Shown here one piece after another: positions 53,781-63,477 of a stretch of DNA of 64,000 bases. Position 1 is the stretch's first letter. Each line of letters begins with the position of its first letter. The notes beneath the pieces are model-generated. The model did no database searches. It saw only the letters and a program-made list of their open reading frames with translations, and was not told the origin of the DNA. The position numbers were made by a program, and so were the translations under genes. The stretch is from Trichobilharzia szidati (Eukaryota > Platyhelminthes > Trematoda > Strigeidida > Schistosomatidae), in contig OX235277.1 in assembly GCA_944472155.2 (NCBI GenBank), positions 9,682,804 through 9,746,803 on the forward strand, given 5' to 3'.

Positions 53781-53890
53781 TCGCAAGCTATCTGATCTTC
53801 AGTATGGAGCCGGTAAAGGCAGCTACTGATCAAAGTCTGTAGTAGCCTGTTGGAAATGGTTCTCGTCACGCGAATGTCAACTTTTAATCC
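53781..53890 (-). mobile_element. LINE-B short fragment
   Basis: Antisense of the SILKIRWP region: CTGATCTTCAGTATGGAGCC, GTCTGTAGTAGCCTGTTGG. About 110 bases. 53891-54150 is unassigned apart from an ATT run. Confidence 0.6.
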
Positions 53891-54154
53891 AGTCGCTACT
53901 GAAACTTCAAAACTCAGGATCAAGAAAATCTCCATTTGTCAACATTTTTACAGGTCGATTGGCTGGGGGGACTCAGTCCACCCAATGATACTGGGTTTCA
54001 AGCCACACTCATCATGCTAGGGCAGATGATATTATTATTAAGTTGCCCAGGTTGGAGTAGGGTGTAGTGGGGGCGACACTCGAACATGGAATCAACTAAC
54101 TGGAAGCCGAGTATCCAAAGCCAATAAGCCATAATTCCACATCTTCATATGCCA

Positions 54155-54480
54155 TGTCATTTGCGATTTCATTTAATTGGCTACAAGATTTCATCATGAG
54201 CTGATATCGGTTAGAGAGCCATTGGAAAACCAGCACTGGAGTACTGGATAGCCAGTTGTTTCGTCCCCATAGTTTGGGATTCTTCAGGTGTGTGCGCCCA
54301 CCACAGGAGTCCGAATTTAGACAACTAAGCCATTGGGACCCGATCCAATAGGCAGCCCATGAATTTCAACTTCTACCAATTCGCAATATGGTCCGACTGG
54401 CACTAGCCAGTGTCATGCGCGGCGAGTATTTTTCCTCATACCCGACCCGCTGTACCCCGTTGGTCACGACTAAACTGATG
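54155..54480 (-). mobile_element. SA SINE
   Basis: Tail 54160-54230, hammerhead-like block 54238-54290 (minus strand CTGAAGAATCCCAAACTATG, GGGGACGAAAC), tRNA-like head 54300-54350 decayed. 54481-54710 unassigned. Confidence 0.68.
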
Positions 54481-54712
54481 CCAATCCATTATTATTAAAG
54501 TTTCCGAAAATTTATTTCAAGTTGATGGGCAAACAACAAGAAATAAGCCAAGAACAATTCAATATAAATAATAACTCTCAATTACGATATAACATAGAGA
54601 CTTATACGTCAATAATACGCAAAAATGCATTTAAAAAAATAAAATACAGAGGCGTTCTGCTGTGGAGAGTTACTCCTCTTTTCGATGACATCATTCTCAA
54701 CATGTACATTAG

Positions 54713-54714
<2 letters not shown>

Positions 54715-54748
<34 letters not shown>
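54715..54748. repeat. AT dinucleotide microsatellite
   Basis: A run of TA repeats directly 5' of repeat X copy 2; it gives spurious Ile-Tyr ORFs on both strands. Confidence 0.9.
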
Positions 54749-54751
<3 letters not shown>

Positions 54752-54789
54752 TAAATTTCTCTTTGCAACGAAAGGAACATTTCCAAAGA

Positions 54790-55345
54790 CGTGTGAGTAG
54801 AGGAGAAGGCTTCGTGTGCTTTTGGAAGTGTGTGGGCGGTTGTTACTTCCCGACTACTCAAACCGTGGAAGTTCATTGGTTCTTCTGGTACCTGAAACAG
54901 AAAGAGAGTTAGTGTTGCATGACTGCAGTGTCCAAGGGACAACTGCTTGAGGCCGGTCACACACGGGTTTGGTTCCGTATTAGTAACTTACCGCTGGTTA
55001 CGGACCACCGTAGGGTAAGTCGGGATGTACAATTGTTGGGGTCAACCTTTTCTAACCCCCTCTCTCCAGAGTGGAGAGACAGCATAGCTGGGTGGCATGC
55101 TGGTCATCTGAGGGAAACACACCTCACTGATGTTACATCCCTGTTCCTCAGCAGTACGACTTCCTACACTATGCCAGTAACTGCTTTTAGTCTAATCGTT
55201 ATCCTAACAACCTTCCTGGCATGGTTGAACCTGCAGGAACAATAGTTCCAGCCAGTGTAGCTTGTTGGGTCATTGTGATGTACAAGCCAGACCACGACGT
55301 CAAGGTAGCAGCTATCGGTCGGGCCAAGGACGTGCTATTACAATG
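54790..55345 (+). repeat. Repeat X, copy 2 (longest)
   Basis: Blocks shared with 62590-63135: GGTACCTGAAACAGAAA, CTGCTTGAGGCCGGTCACAC, GGTTTGGTTCCGTATTAGTA, GTTACGGACCACCGTAGGG, ACAATTGTTGGGGTC, CCAGCCAGTGTAGCTTGTTGG and GTAGCAGCTATCGGTCGGG. Followed directly by PLE coding sequence. Confidence 0.7.
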
Positions 55346-55745
55346 ATTCACATGAACGTGAAGGATAAGCTACCATTGTTGGCCGGCCTCATCAATGTGC
55401 ACCTACCAATTCATCTGCTTGTATGCGGCTAGGTACGTCCGCTGTGTACTCAGCGCTGACTATCCGAACGTTTCACTGAACACTTAACCTCATGGTTTTA
55501 AAAAGGAGGAAAAAGATCCTCCCACGCTACAGCTCTATCCTGGAACACTTGATCGGATAAGGACGCCAAGCTAACCTACAAACGAACTTCAAAGTTATCA
55601 ACAGAATACGTGGGAATCTCGCTAAAAGAGTACAAATCAAACTTCTTCAAACAGCAGATGAATTGGCGGCAACGAACATGTTAAATCCTGAACTCTGCAT
55701 ACACAAGAAGTTTGTTCAGTCATTAAGCCTACAATGAACCTGATC
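55346..55745 (+). mobile_element. PLE relic downstream of repeat X
   Basis: Plus strand: MNVKDKLPLLAGLINVHLPI, HLLVCG (decayed DKLPHLAASMCIYQFTCSCG region) and at 55640-55735 IKLLQTADELAATNMLNPEL, CIHKKFVQSLSLQ stop. Frames broken. 55746-55944 unassigned. Confidence 0.65.
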
Positions 55746-55944
55746 AATCTTGACACCAAATACGTAATTTCTGCTTTTTGTTTCTCAAGTGCATTATTTT
55801 CTTCCCACGCCCCCGCTCCTATTAAGTTTCTAACCCTTATTACCACTACAGTAAAACTGACACTCGTTCAAACTTCAGTTGAATTCTACTCAATTATATT
55901 ACGTCACTTAATTTATTTATTTAATTTAACGCTTTCTACATTAC

Positions 55945-56880
55945 TGTCTGTCTGGATTCAACATAAAACTTGGCACCGAAGTGCAGCAGTTCGAGTTGCC
56001 ACTTTCCAAATAGCACACAAAGGCAGACAAGAAAATGAGTGAAGAGAATCAATAGAGTTTTGACAAGTATAAGAGTGAAACAGAATGAGTAATGGTAGAA
56101 AGGAATATGAGAGATTACAGAGACTGAATACATCTGCGTAAGCCATTGACAACGATTTTGAGCCACGTCACCTAGTGTCTCCAGCCATTGATTCTTAGAG
56201 TCCCGAGGGCCCCAACCCGGAAGTCTGCATCTCCCTCCCTACCTGACTCAGTTTAACTGTCAAGGATTTCATGGATTGATGAGGCCATGTTTTTGTTTGG
56301 CCACCACTTACTCTTTTCCAACCTGCACCTATATCAGCTAGTAATGCCCGTCCGTCGGGAGAGGCGATGGTTAGGTATGCGCAGTACGTGACCTAGCCAT
56401 CTCAATCTATGTAACTGTATAGCCTCGTCGATTGATTTTCCCTCTCTGTCCAACACTCTACGCCTAAAGTCAACATTACTTACCTTTTTATACCACCTAA
56501 CGCGAGAAAGAGATCGTAAACATCTATGATCAAAAACAGACAACCTTTTCATGTCTTCAACTGGTAATGGCCATGTTTCAGAGCCATAGGGAAGAACGGA
56601 GCGGACTGCTGAGCAGTATACACGTCCCTTGGTTGATAGCCGGATGTCATGCCTACGCCAGAGATGGTGTAAGTTAACGAAAGCAGCCCAAGCTTCTTGG
56701 ATCCGTGCTGAGATTTCGTCACCAATCAATCTGTTGGTGCTGATACAACTTCCCAAATAGGTGAAGTGGTCAACATGTTCTATCACTTCACTCCCTATCA
56801 CTAAGCTAGGAGTTGACGTAGTCCAGTCCTGTAGCAGCATCTTACATTTTACAGGGGCGAATCGCATGCCATTACATTAC
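55945..56880 (-). mobile_element. RTE-A LINE with 177-residue ORF
   Basis: Preceded by CTGTCTGTCTGG. The minus ORF 56867-56334 is open: MRFAPVKCKMLLQDWTTSTP, HFTYLGSCISTNRLIGDEIS, ETWPLPVEDMKRLSVFDHR, LHRLRWLGHVLRIPNHRLS. Very similar to 19011-19918. 5' truncated just before the KCKM block. Confidence 0.88.
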
Positions 56881-57117
56881 GCAATTTACAATTCTAATAA
56901 CACATATTTGGAAAGATTCCTTTTGTTGTTGCTACAGTAAATTTACTATACATATATGCAATTGTACAGCTTGAGAATGATATCGCCAGTAAAGAGGAGT
57001 AACTCTTCACTGAAGAACGGCGGCCTTTGGAGATTTGAAAAAACTGCACTTACTTACTTACTTATACACTCACACACTCACACAAATAAAGAAAAGAAAA
57101 GCATTTTTGTTTTTGAT
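56881..57117. other. 3' flank of the Pro/Gly-rich gene
   Basis: Contains PLE-type CAATTGTACAGCTTGAG at 56958-56974 and CACACA-type repeats at 57065-57085. On the minus strand no AATAAA was noticed, though TTTATTT runs occur. Confidence 0.4.
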
Positions 57118-57263
57118 TTAATCAGACCAACTGAAACTGGACAGTGAACTCCAACTACCCCATCTTGGACCCATGAAACCATGACAACCACCTCCCCAAC
57201 CTGAACCCCAACCGCCAAACAAACGACTTGCTAGATAACCACCAGCAACTCCAGTGGCTAGAC
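57118..57263 (-). CDS. Pro/Gly-rich gene terminal exon
   Basis: The acceptor is a CT-rich tract ending CTACAG on the minus strand; the exon begins GT-CTA-GCC, completing a Gly codon with the previous exon. It encodes GLATGVAGGYLASRLFGG (small residues at regular spacing, glycine-zipper-like) and then a Gly/Trp/Ser tail ending FSWSD and TAA. The frame agrees with the upstream exon across a 1.2-kb intron that holds a pair of inverted SA SINEs. Confidence 0.82.
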
Positions 57264-57479
57264 CTGTAGAGAGAGAGATAGAGAAAAAATATATAGTCAT
57301 GTTATAGAAAGTTAGGCCATACTTTTTTACTGATAACTACGTTCAAATTAATCTCAACAGAATACAATACAAAAAGTTGTTGAAATATGACTGTCTACTG
57401 AACGGTGAGGCAGTGGTGTAATGGAATAATTGTTTGGAAAATTCCTCTTGTGAACGACCTAATTACAATGTTGATATTT

Positions 57480-57720
57480 TCAAGTATTGGTTTTGTAGGC
57501 ATTTTTGTTTGATTGGTTGGAGGATTTCATCATGAGCAGACATCAGTTAGAGAAACATTGGACAACCACCAGGGAATACTGGACAGCTGTTTGGCCAGAC
57601 TTGCTTGGGAATCTTCATCAGTACGCACCCACTGGGGTTCCAACTCAGGACCTCATGGTTACAAGGCTCGCGAGCTCGTATACGATTAAGCCAGTGGGAC
57701 CCGATCCTGGGGTTCTAGTG
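57480..57720 (-). mobile_element. SA SINE, minus copy in Pro/Gly-rich gene intron
   Basis: Tail 57485-57560, decayed hammerhead-like block 57578-57627, tRNA-like head 57635-57705. Head-to-head with the next SA copy. Confidence 0.7.
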
Positions 57721-57799
57721 GGAAGTCGTGCGCAGTAGGGTACAGCAAGTTGAAGGTGAGGCAGTAACTCATCGAAGAAGAAATTGAGAAGTGGTCACA

Positions 57800-58025
57800 C
57801 TGTCATGAATTAGCAGAAGTTAGAATTCATGGGCTGGCCATCGGATCGCGTCTCAGTGGCTTAATGGTCTGTGAGCTCGCCTTGTAACCAGAAGGTCCTG
57901 GGGTAGAACTCCTCAGTGTGAGTGCGTACTGATCAAGAGTTCCAAACCAGGCTGACGGCTGGTAGTTTTCCAGTGGTTCTCTAACCGATGTCAGCTCATG
58001 ATGAAATCCTGTAGAAAGGATGAGT
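57800..58025 (+). mobile_element. SA SINE, plus copy in Pro/Gly-rich gene intron
   Basis: tRNA-like head 57848-57915 (GCGTCTCAGTGGCTTAATGG, AGGTCCTGGGGTAGAAC), decayed ribozyme-like part 57925-57970, tail CTAACCGATGTCAGCTCATG to 58020. Confidence 0.7.
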
Positions 58026-58214
58026 TCATATCTAACCATGAATTACGTGTTTCAGTGTGCATGTAGTCTCCACTAGACCTTCAGTTAATGATTCACATAT
58101 TATGAACAACTCCCTAATATCTCGCTAACTCCCAAAGACAGTAAATCAATGTACTCATGAATAATAAGCTGAGTCAGTGTTTTTTCTCACTACTTCTTCT
58201 TGTGTTCCTAATGG

Positions 58215-58350
58215 AACATAGGGGCTTCAGTAGCAGTCATGTCGTTTTATCCCCGAGTAGGGTCACCGCTAGCCTGACACGCCCTAACCCCTCCCCTCCC
58301 CACTATTTATCCGGCTTCCTACCGGCTAGTACACTTGGTGTTGAAGATTA
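58215..58350 (-). repeat. Short dispersed repeat, inverted relative to 23241
   Basis: CCCACTATTTATCCGGCTTCC at 58300-58320 and a TAGTGGAACA-like start. Same unclassified repeat as 23241-23345. Confidence 0.4.
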
Positions 58351-58479
58351 AGAGTGTATTGGTCGGGAATTATGCCCGGACCTTCTATATAACCTACTGC
58401 CAATCAAACACAAACAATACAAAGAGATGTCTAGCAACATGACAGGAGGAGTGGATCATTCAATAACTAACACACTTAC

Positions 58480-58737
58480 CAACAGCAGCATTTTTAAGTC
58501 CACCGCCAAATTTCTTCTTTTTCGGTTTACCATCAACATAGACAACTTGATAGGGTTGACCATTCTGTCCAACATAATATTGACCTTGTTGTGGCGGACC
58601 ATAAGAACTGGTACCTGGAACATAGGGATTACCACCCACAGGAGCCATTGGTTGTGTAGGAGGCGGCGCATAGTTTCCAGTTGGATACGGATAATTGGAC
58701 GGAGGCGGTGGTTGTGCAGGCAGAGGGGCAAATCCAC
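58480..58737 (-). CDS. Pro/Gly-rich gene main exon
   Basis: A 258-nt exon, acceptor TATATATAG and donor GTAAGT on the minus strand. It is open throughout, 85 whole codons plus split codons (phase 1-1). It encodes a Pro/Tyr/Gln-rich stretch (QPPPPSNYPYPTGNYAPPP, later YGPPQQGQYYVGQNGQPYQ) and then VVYVDGKPKKKKFGGG. The pattern of P-P-x-Y-like and Y-G/Q repeats suggests a low-complexity, possibly membrane- or partner-binding protein. A different-frame minus ORF and a plus ORF over the same bases are shadows. Confidence 0.82.
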
Positions 58738-59445
58738 CTATATATAATATAAATAAAGTATTACAACAGTTTTTAAAAAAAAACTGCTCCTGTCAACGCC
58801 AAGTAAAATTCTGAGTAGCATAATCCTGGAGAGAATAAAGGACGCATTGGATGCAGAATTCCGACCAGAACAAGCTGGATTCAGGAAAGGCAAATCATGT
58901 TCTGACCAAATTGCAAATCTACGCAACATCAACAAACAAAGCATGGAATGGAAATCAAACATCTACTTCAACTTTATAGACTTTGAGAAGGCCTACGACA
59001 GCGTTGACCGCGAAGTAATTTGGAAACTATTCGAGTACTACGGCGTACCCGAAATATTCATCAGCCTTATTCAACAGCTGTACGACAACGGCACATGTCA
59101 AGTGATCCACAACGGAGAACTCAGCGAAGTGTTTGGAGTAAACACAGGAGTCAGACAAGGGTGCTTATTATCACCAATGATATTCCTAATTGTGGTGGAC
59201 TGGATTATGCGTCAGACAGTGGGAAACGAGAAGACAGGGATATCCTGGATCACCAACATGAAGAACCTAGAAGACCTGGATTTCGCGCGCGGATGATTTA
59301 TGTTTGATGTCACACAAAATCGAAGACTTGCAAGCAAAACCGACAAACTGATCGAAGAAGCAGCAAAGACAGGACTCCAGGTGAACATAGATAAGACGGA
59401 GGTTATGAAAATAACCAACCAACAATAACAACAGCAGCAGCAAAA

Positions 59446-59553
59446 TCCAGCGCTAATCACCATCAACAGGAGGGATTTGAAAGAAGTTACTTTATTGACT
59501 TATTTAAAGTAACTTCTTTCAAATCCTCCTGTTGATGGTGATTAGCGCTGGAT
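59446..59553. repeat. Fold-back duplication inside LINE-B
   Basis: About 45 bases of the INRRDLKEVT coding segment (59446-59493) are followed, after a spacer of about 16 bases, by their reverse complement (59508-59553). The palindrome sits just before the RTE-A insertion. Confidence 0.85.
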
Positions 59554-59567
59554 TTATTCACTTATCT

Positions 59568-59684
59568 ATTCTATTGATTCTCTTCACTAATTTTCTTGTC
59601 TACCTTTGAGTGCTCTTTGGAACGTGGCAACTGGAACTGCTGCACTTCGGTGCCAAGTTCTATGTTGAATCCAGCCAGCCAGCC
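59568..59684 (+). mobile_element. 117-bp RTE-A 3' fragment with 12-bp TSD
   Basis: Matches 450-550 of the window (TTGATTCTCTTCACT to TTCTATGTTGAATCCAG) and ends CCAGCCAGCC. ATTCACTTATCT lies at 59556-59567 and 59685-59696. The second copy continues the interrupted LINE-B frame. Confidence 0.88.
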
Positions 59685-60317
59685 ATTCACTTATCTAGGG
59701 AGCATTGTCTCAACTACAGGAGAAACCGACGGATGAGGATGTCAGATCGAGAATCAGGAAGGCGAGAAACACATTCATCAACCTGAAACCAATCTGGAAA
59801 TCTTCGTCACTCAACATCAACAACAAAATTCGGATTTTCAATACAAACGTCAAGTCAGTAAGTTCTTCTATACGAATCCGAAACTTGGCGGATCACAAAA
59901 AATATTTCCAACAGCCTGTTGCAGACCTTTATCAACAACTGTCTTCGCTGGCTCTACATTGAAGATCAGATGGCCACCGTAAAGAATCACCAACAAGAAA
60001 CTATGGGTAAAAACAAAACAGGAACCAATCGCCCAACAAATATGCAGGAGAAAGTGGAGATGAATTGGACATTCGCTGAGGAGGCCACTGGGTGATATCG
60101 CGCGTCAGGCCAACACTCGAGTGGAACCCGAATGGGAAGCGGCGAGTGGGACGTCCAAGGGTGACATGGAGGAGATCGTGTGAAGAAGAGTTGAATCAGT
60201 ATGGAATAACATGGATGCAAGTGAAGAATAGAGCAGGAGATAGAGGCAAGTGGAAACGTGTAGTTGAAGCCCTATGTTCCACTACGAACCCAAGGGAACA
60301 ATGATAATAATAATAAA

Positions 60318-60376
60318 CATTGACGCGAATTGCTGTCTAACAATTTTGGCTAGCAGACACAGCTCTCACCACACAA
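60318..60376 (-). mobile_element. LTR end fragment
   Basis: Matches the last 59 bases of the solo LTR (GACGCGAATTGCTGTCTAAC, GCAGACACAGCTCTCACCACA). Confidence 0.65.
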
Positions 60377-60574
60377 ACTCATGATCAAACCTGTAGCCAC
60401 CAATCAAATCCCTGCAGACCAACACTTGAATAAATAATCTGATGCTCAACTAGCAACTGGATCTATATTCACCAAGTTACCTGGAGTTCGACTGAGAAGT
60501 TGTAACCAATGGCATCAACCAAGTCTGCTAAGAGAACAGTTACTCGCCGATGCCATTGGTTGAAGGTCGTCCTA

Positions 60575-60790
60575 TATATCGCGGATTGGCAGAAGTTGGA
60601 ATTCATGGGGCATTCGGATCAGGTCCCGGTGGCTTAAAGGTCCTGAGTTCGACTTCCGGTGGGCGCGTACTGCTGAGGAGTCCCGAACCATGAGGACGAA
60701 ACAGACGTTCACTAAGTCCCTAGTGGTTTTCCGATGGCTCTCTAACTGATGTCAACTTGTGAACAAATCTGTCAGTTTATTTTTACTGGT
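60575..60790 (+). mobile_element. SA SINE, plus copy
   Basis: tRNA-like head 60622-60665 (AGGTCCCGGTGGCTTAAAGG, GAGTTCGACTTCCGG), hammerhead-like segment 60667-60715 (CTGAGGAGTCC, GGACGAAAC; one core change), tail to 60770. A separate SA tail piece is at 60378-60436. Confidence 0.74.
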
Positions 60791-61395
60791 AGTACAAATT
60801 GTCCTGTCATTAACCATCATGTAATTATTAGATTTTGTGGTTGTTGTTTTTTTGTTCGGCAATATTAACTGACAATCATTAGTTGTGAACGCCATTGTCA
60901 CCACCTCAAAATTTTGTATTATTCAGGATTACTCACACTACACCACTACAAACACTGCATTCGACCTGACAATAAAAAACAAAACAACAAGCCTGAAATG
61001 TTATTTTATGATTGTTCAGAGTTGTTTCAACCAAATTAACTGATCATCTCGGCGATAAACATTCTTAAATATCATTTGATAACTTCTTGTATGACTATAG
61101 CTTTACTGTCACCATGCATAATCATATCATACCTTCCACTACCCAATACTGAGATATTATTTATTATGCTGTTTATTTTCCTTTCTACTTCTTGGTATTT
61201 TTTCTCATTTTTTAAAAATTATTTCGTGTTTTTTTTGCTGTTGTTGTCTTTATATTTATTTATTTTTGAAAATACTCCTTTTAAACGTTGGATAAAATTA
61301 GATGCAAATATTGTAGATATGTGCTGAAAATTCCACATTGTACCACTAGTACTGTTTCTGGAATAAAGTAAATTATTTTACAATTATTTTTACTC
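60791..61395 (+). mobile_element. CR1-like LINE 3' UTR and tail
   Basis: Inverse-orientation homologue of 31455-32090. Ends TTTCTGGAATAAAGTAAATTATT. The coding part is missing. 61396-61695 is unassigned. Confidence 0.7.
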
Positions 61396-61699
61396 AATTC
61401 CTCTGTGTTCACGTGAGATACACATTAGACCATAGGGAATATTGAGAAGATAGTTGACTGCAGCGACGAAGGAAATTTTCTTTTCGATGAAGTCAGTATC
61501 AACTAGGCTGCACACTCGTGTATTTATGTGGTAAATGGGTGAAAAGATTGCAGAACTATTCCCGGTCAAAGGTCAAACAATAAAATTACTAAGTGTAATA
61601 TAAATACGAAGTTCTGATAAAAAGACAGTAAAGCACATATGGATTTTTTTTTAAAACGTGGAAATTAACAGAAATAAACAGGAAGATTGGATAAGAAAA

Positions 61700-62115
61700 G
61701 TGATGGGATAATCATTATTGGATATAGAACTGACTTTTTTTATGATGGCCATGGTAGCAGAGACAATGATTGGACGTATTTCTTTAGTGAATACATACCA
61801 TGGGCGCAAACTTTTGGATCGCTACTGACTCAGCTATTCCTAGATGCCCTGATTTCATTCCCTATGAGAGAGAGGTTTGGTCGGATCTTGTATGTGACAC
61901 TGAAGGACTTTACATCAAATGGAGCTGAATGTCCTGAATTCACAAGATGTTCTATTACCAAACTAATATATACCTTTGCGTTTTCCCTTTGCCAACTACG
62001 CTGGATGACAGTGTTGTCGAGCACTTTTTACAAGCGGATGCAAGGTACAGACAATGTACTCAGCTCCACAAGAGCAAGTCAACCGGTATATATTCATGTC
62101 AAAGTGGACCAATGT
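61700..62115 (-). mobile_element. PLE GIY-YIG fragment
   Basis: Minus strand: MNIYRLTCSCGAEYI (62098-62054; GIY-YIG core), then frame 62024-61830 SLVIEHLVNSGHSAPFDVKS and FSVTYKIRPNL. Frameshifted. 62116-62440 is unassigned. Confidence 0.68.
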
Positions 62116-62445
62116 TTTGCTAGTGGGATCTAGGGTTTCAAGATTTGAGCTTTGACATATCAGCAAAGGGTGGAATTACTAGTCTAACTCGCCCACAAGC
62201 CCAATCTTCCCATTTTACTGGGCTTACTACTGGCTGGTTGGCTGGCTGGCTAAGCGAGGCTTACGAGACTACAGCAGCAGAGAATCGGACCCTAGGCCAC
62301 GTGAGTAGCACGGTTGGTGAGCATTCCTACAGCCAGCGAATCACCAACGACGCATCAAATTTTCTTATTACTGTGCATCAAACAAATATATACATAGAAT
62401 GAATGAGATTTTCCATAACGACAACAATAAATCCGGTTAACTCAC

Positions 62446-62478
62446 CAGGATTACCCCCATAAGCTGCTGCATCAGGCA
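62446..62478 (-). CDS. Pro/Gly-rich gene micro-exon (33 nt)
   Basis: On the minus strand TTATTTTTCAG precedes the exon and GTGAGT follows it. It is 33 nt, starts with two bases of a split codon and ends with one, so it is a symmetric phase 1-1 exon that can be skipped without frameshift. It encodes PDAAAYGGNP. The last G plus the GT of the next exon make Gly. Evidence is the paired splice sites and the perfect frame, not homology. Confidence 0.7.
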
Positions 62479-62589
62479 CTGAAAAATAAGAATACAAGTG
62501 CATGAATTAGTTGATAATTCAACTGAAAAATGAACTTGAATGTCAATAAATAAGAGTTGACGAGTGAATCAAGAATGGGTCATTATGAG

Positions 62590-63135
62590 ATGATAATGTG
62601 TGCTCTTGGAAGTGAGCGGGCAGTTGTTACTTCCCGGCTGCCCACACCATGGAAGTTGATTGGTTTTTCGGGTACCTGAAACAGAAATAGAGTTAGTGTT
62701 GCAAGACCGCAGAGCGGAGGGGATAACTGCTTGAGGCCGCTAACACACGGCCTGTATGAACTGGCTTTTAGGTTTGGTTCCGTATTAGTAACTTGCCGCC
62801 GGTTACGGACCACCATAGGGTAAGTCGCGATGTACAATTGTTGGGGTCGACCTTATCTAACCCCTCTCTCCCACCAGAGTGGAGAAACAGCATAGCTGGC
62901 ATGCTGTTACATCCCTGTTCCCCAGCAGTACGACTTCACCCACAGACCCCCAGCATAGTGTAAAATGAATTCCTACACTATACCGGTAACTGCTTTTAGG
63001 CTAATTGCTATTCTAACAACCTTCCTAGCATAGTTAGACATGCAGGAACAATAGTTCCAGCCAGTGTAGCTTGTTGGGTCACTGCGATATGCAAGCCTGA
63101 CCACCACGCCAAGGTAGCAGCTATCGGTCGGGATG
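62590..63135 (+). repeat. Repeat X, copy 3
   Basis: Same blocks and order as copy 2, with GTATGAACTGGCTTTTAGG inserted before GGTTTGGTTCCGTATTAGTA. Lies just upstream (in gene sense) of the Pro/Gly-rich micro-exon. Confidence 0.68.
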
Positions 63136-63475
63136 AGATGATAATAGTAATACCGATCGCAGTCTCCCTTCAGACACCCAGCTGCTATGATTAGCTTTTG
63201 AACAAAGCAAGAAAGGATATATATATATATATCTTGGAATAGGGAAAGATTTCATCCTGTCTATTTCACGGCGTTCCTCCAGTCGCTAACAGCTGAAAAC
63301 ACGGCATAAGTTATCATAAATGCAAAATATCACATATAACATAACTCGACAAATATTTCAACTCATACAGCATACACATACGGGAAATGAGACGTATACA
63401 TAATATAATCAATGAAAAGTTAGACATGAGAAGATGGGAGTGGAAAGAAATGGTTAGGGAAAGTGAAATTACTAT
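63136..63475. other. Unassigned sequence
   Basis: Contains a TA run at 63218-63232; nothing else recognised. Confidence 0.3.
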
Positions 63476-63477
63476 TT

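Larger units (their letters stand above)
58785..60310 (+). mobile_element. LINE-B, RT core to 3' tail, with internal insertion
   Basis: Plus frame 58847-59296: EFRPEQAGFRKGKSCSDQIA, NFIDFEKAYDSVDREVIWKL (motif A), NTGVRQGCLLSPMIFLIVVD (motif B). The FADD box at 59279-59295 is destroyed by four extra bases (CGCG). Continues to SRDLKEVT (59470-59490), interrupted by a fold-back and an RTE-A piece, then 59697-60302 with NTFINLKPIWKSSSLNINNK, EWNPNGKRRVGRPRVTWRRS and the tail to AATAATAATAA. Confidence 0.88.
57118..62478 (-). other. Pro/Gly/Tyr-rich protein gene (3' three exons, minus strand)
   Basis: Three exons with matching splice sites join in frame and all introns are phase 1. The deduced C-terminal part (143 residues) runs: short Ala/Gly/Asn lead, Pro/Tyr-rich region with several PPPP/APPP/YGPPQQG blocks, basic cluster KPKKKK, a hydrophobic Gly-Ala stretch (about 20 residues, glycine-zipper-like spacing), then a Gly/Trp-rich tail ending at TAA 57120-57118. 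I do not recognise the family. Layout resembles proline-rich proteins with a Gly-rich C-terminus, but function and location are unknown. Further 5' exons are expected beyond 62478 and were not found in the remaining window. Introns contain LINE-B, SA SINEs, CR1 and PLE debris. Confidence 0.8.

Noticed and set aside
54522..54960. ORFs rich in Ile-Tyr around 54700
   Set aside because: Produced by the AT dinucleotide repeat at 54715-54748.
58427..58747. Plus-strand ORF of 106 codons
   Set aside because: Lies over the minus-strand Pro/Gly-rich exon, which has splice sites and continues in frame to neighbouring exons; the plus ORF is a shadow.
61687..62133. 148-codon plus ORF
   Set aside because: Antisense to a PLE GIY-YIG fragment whose motif (IYRLTCSCGAEYI) is on the minus strand.
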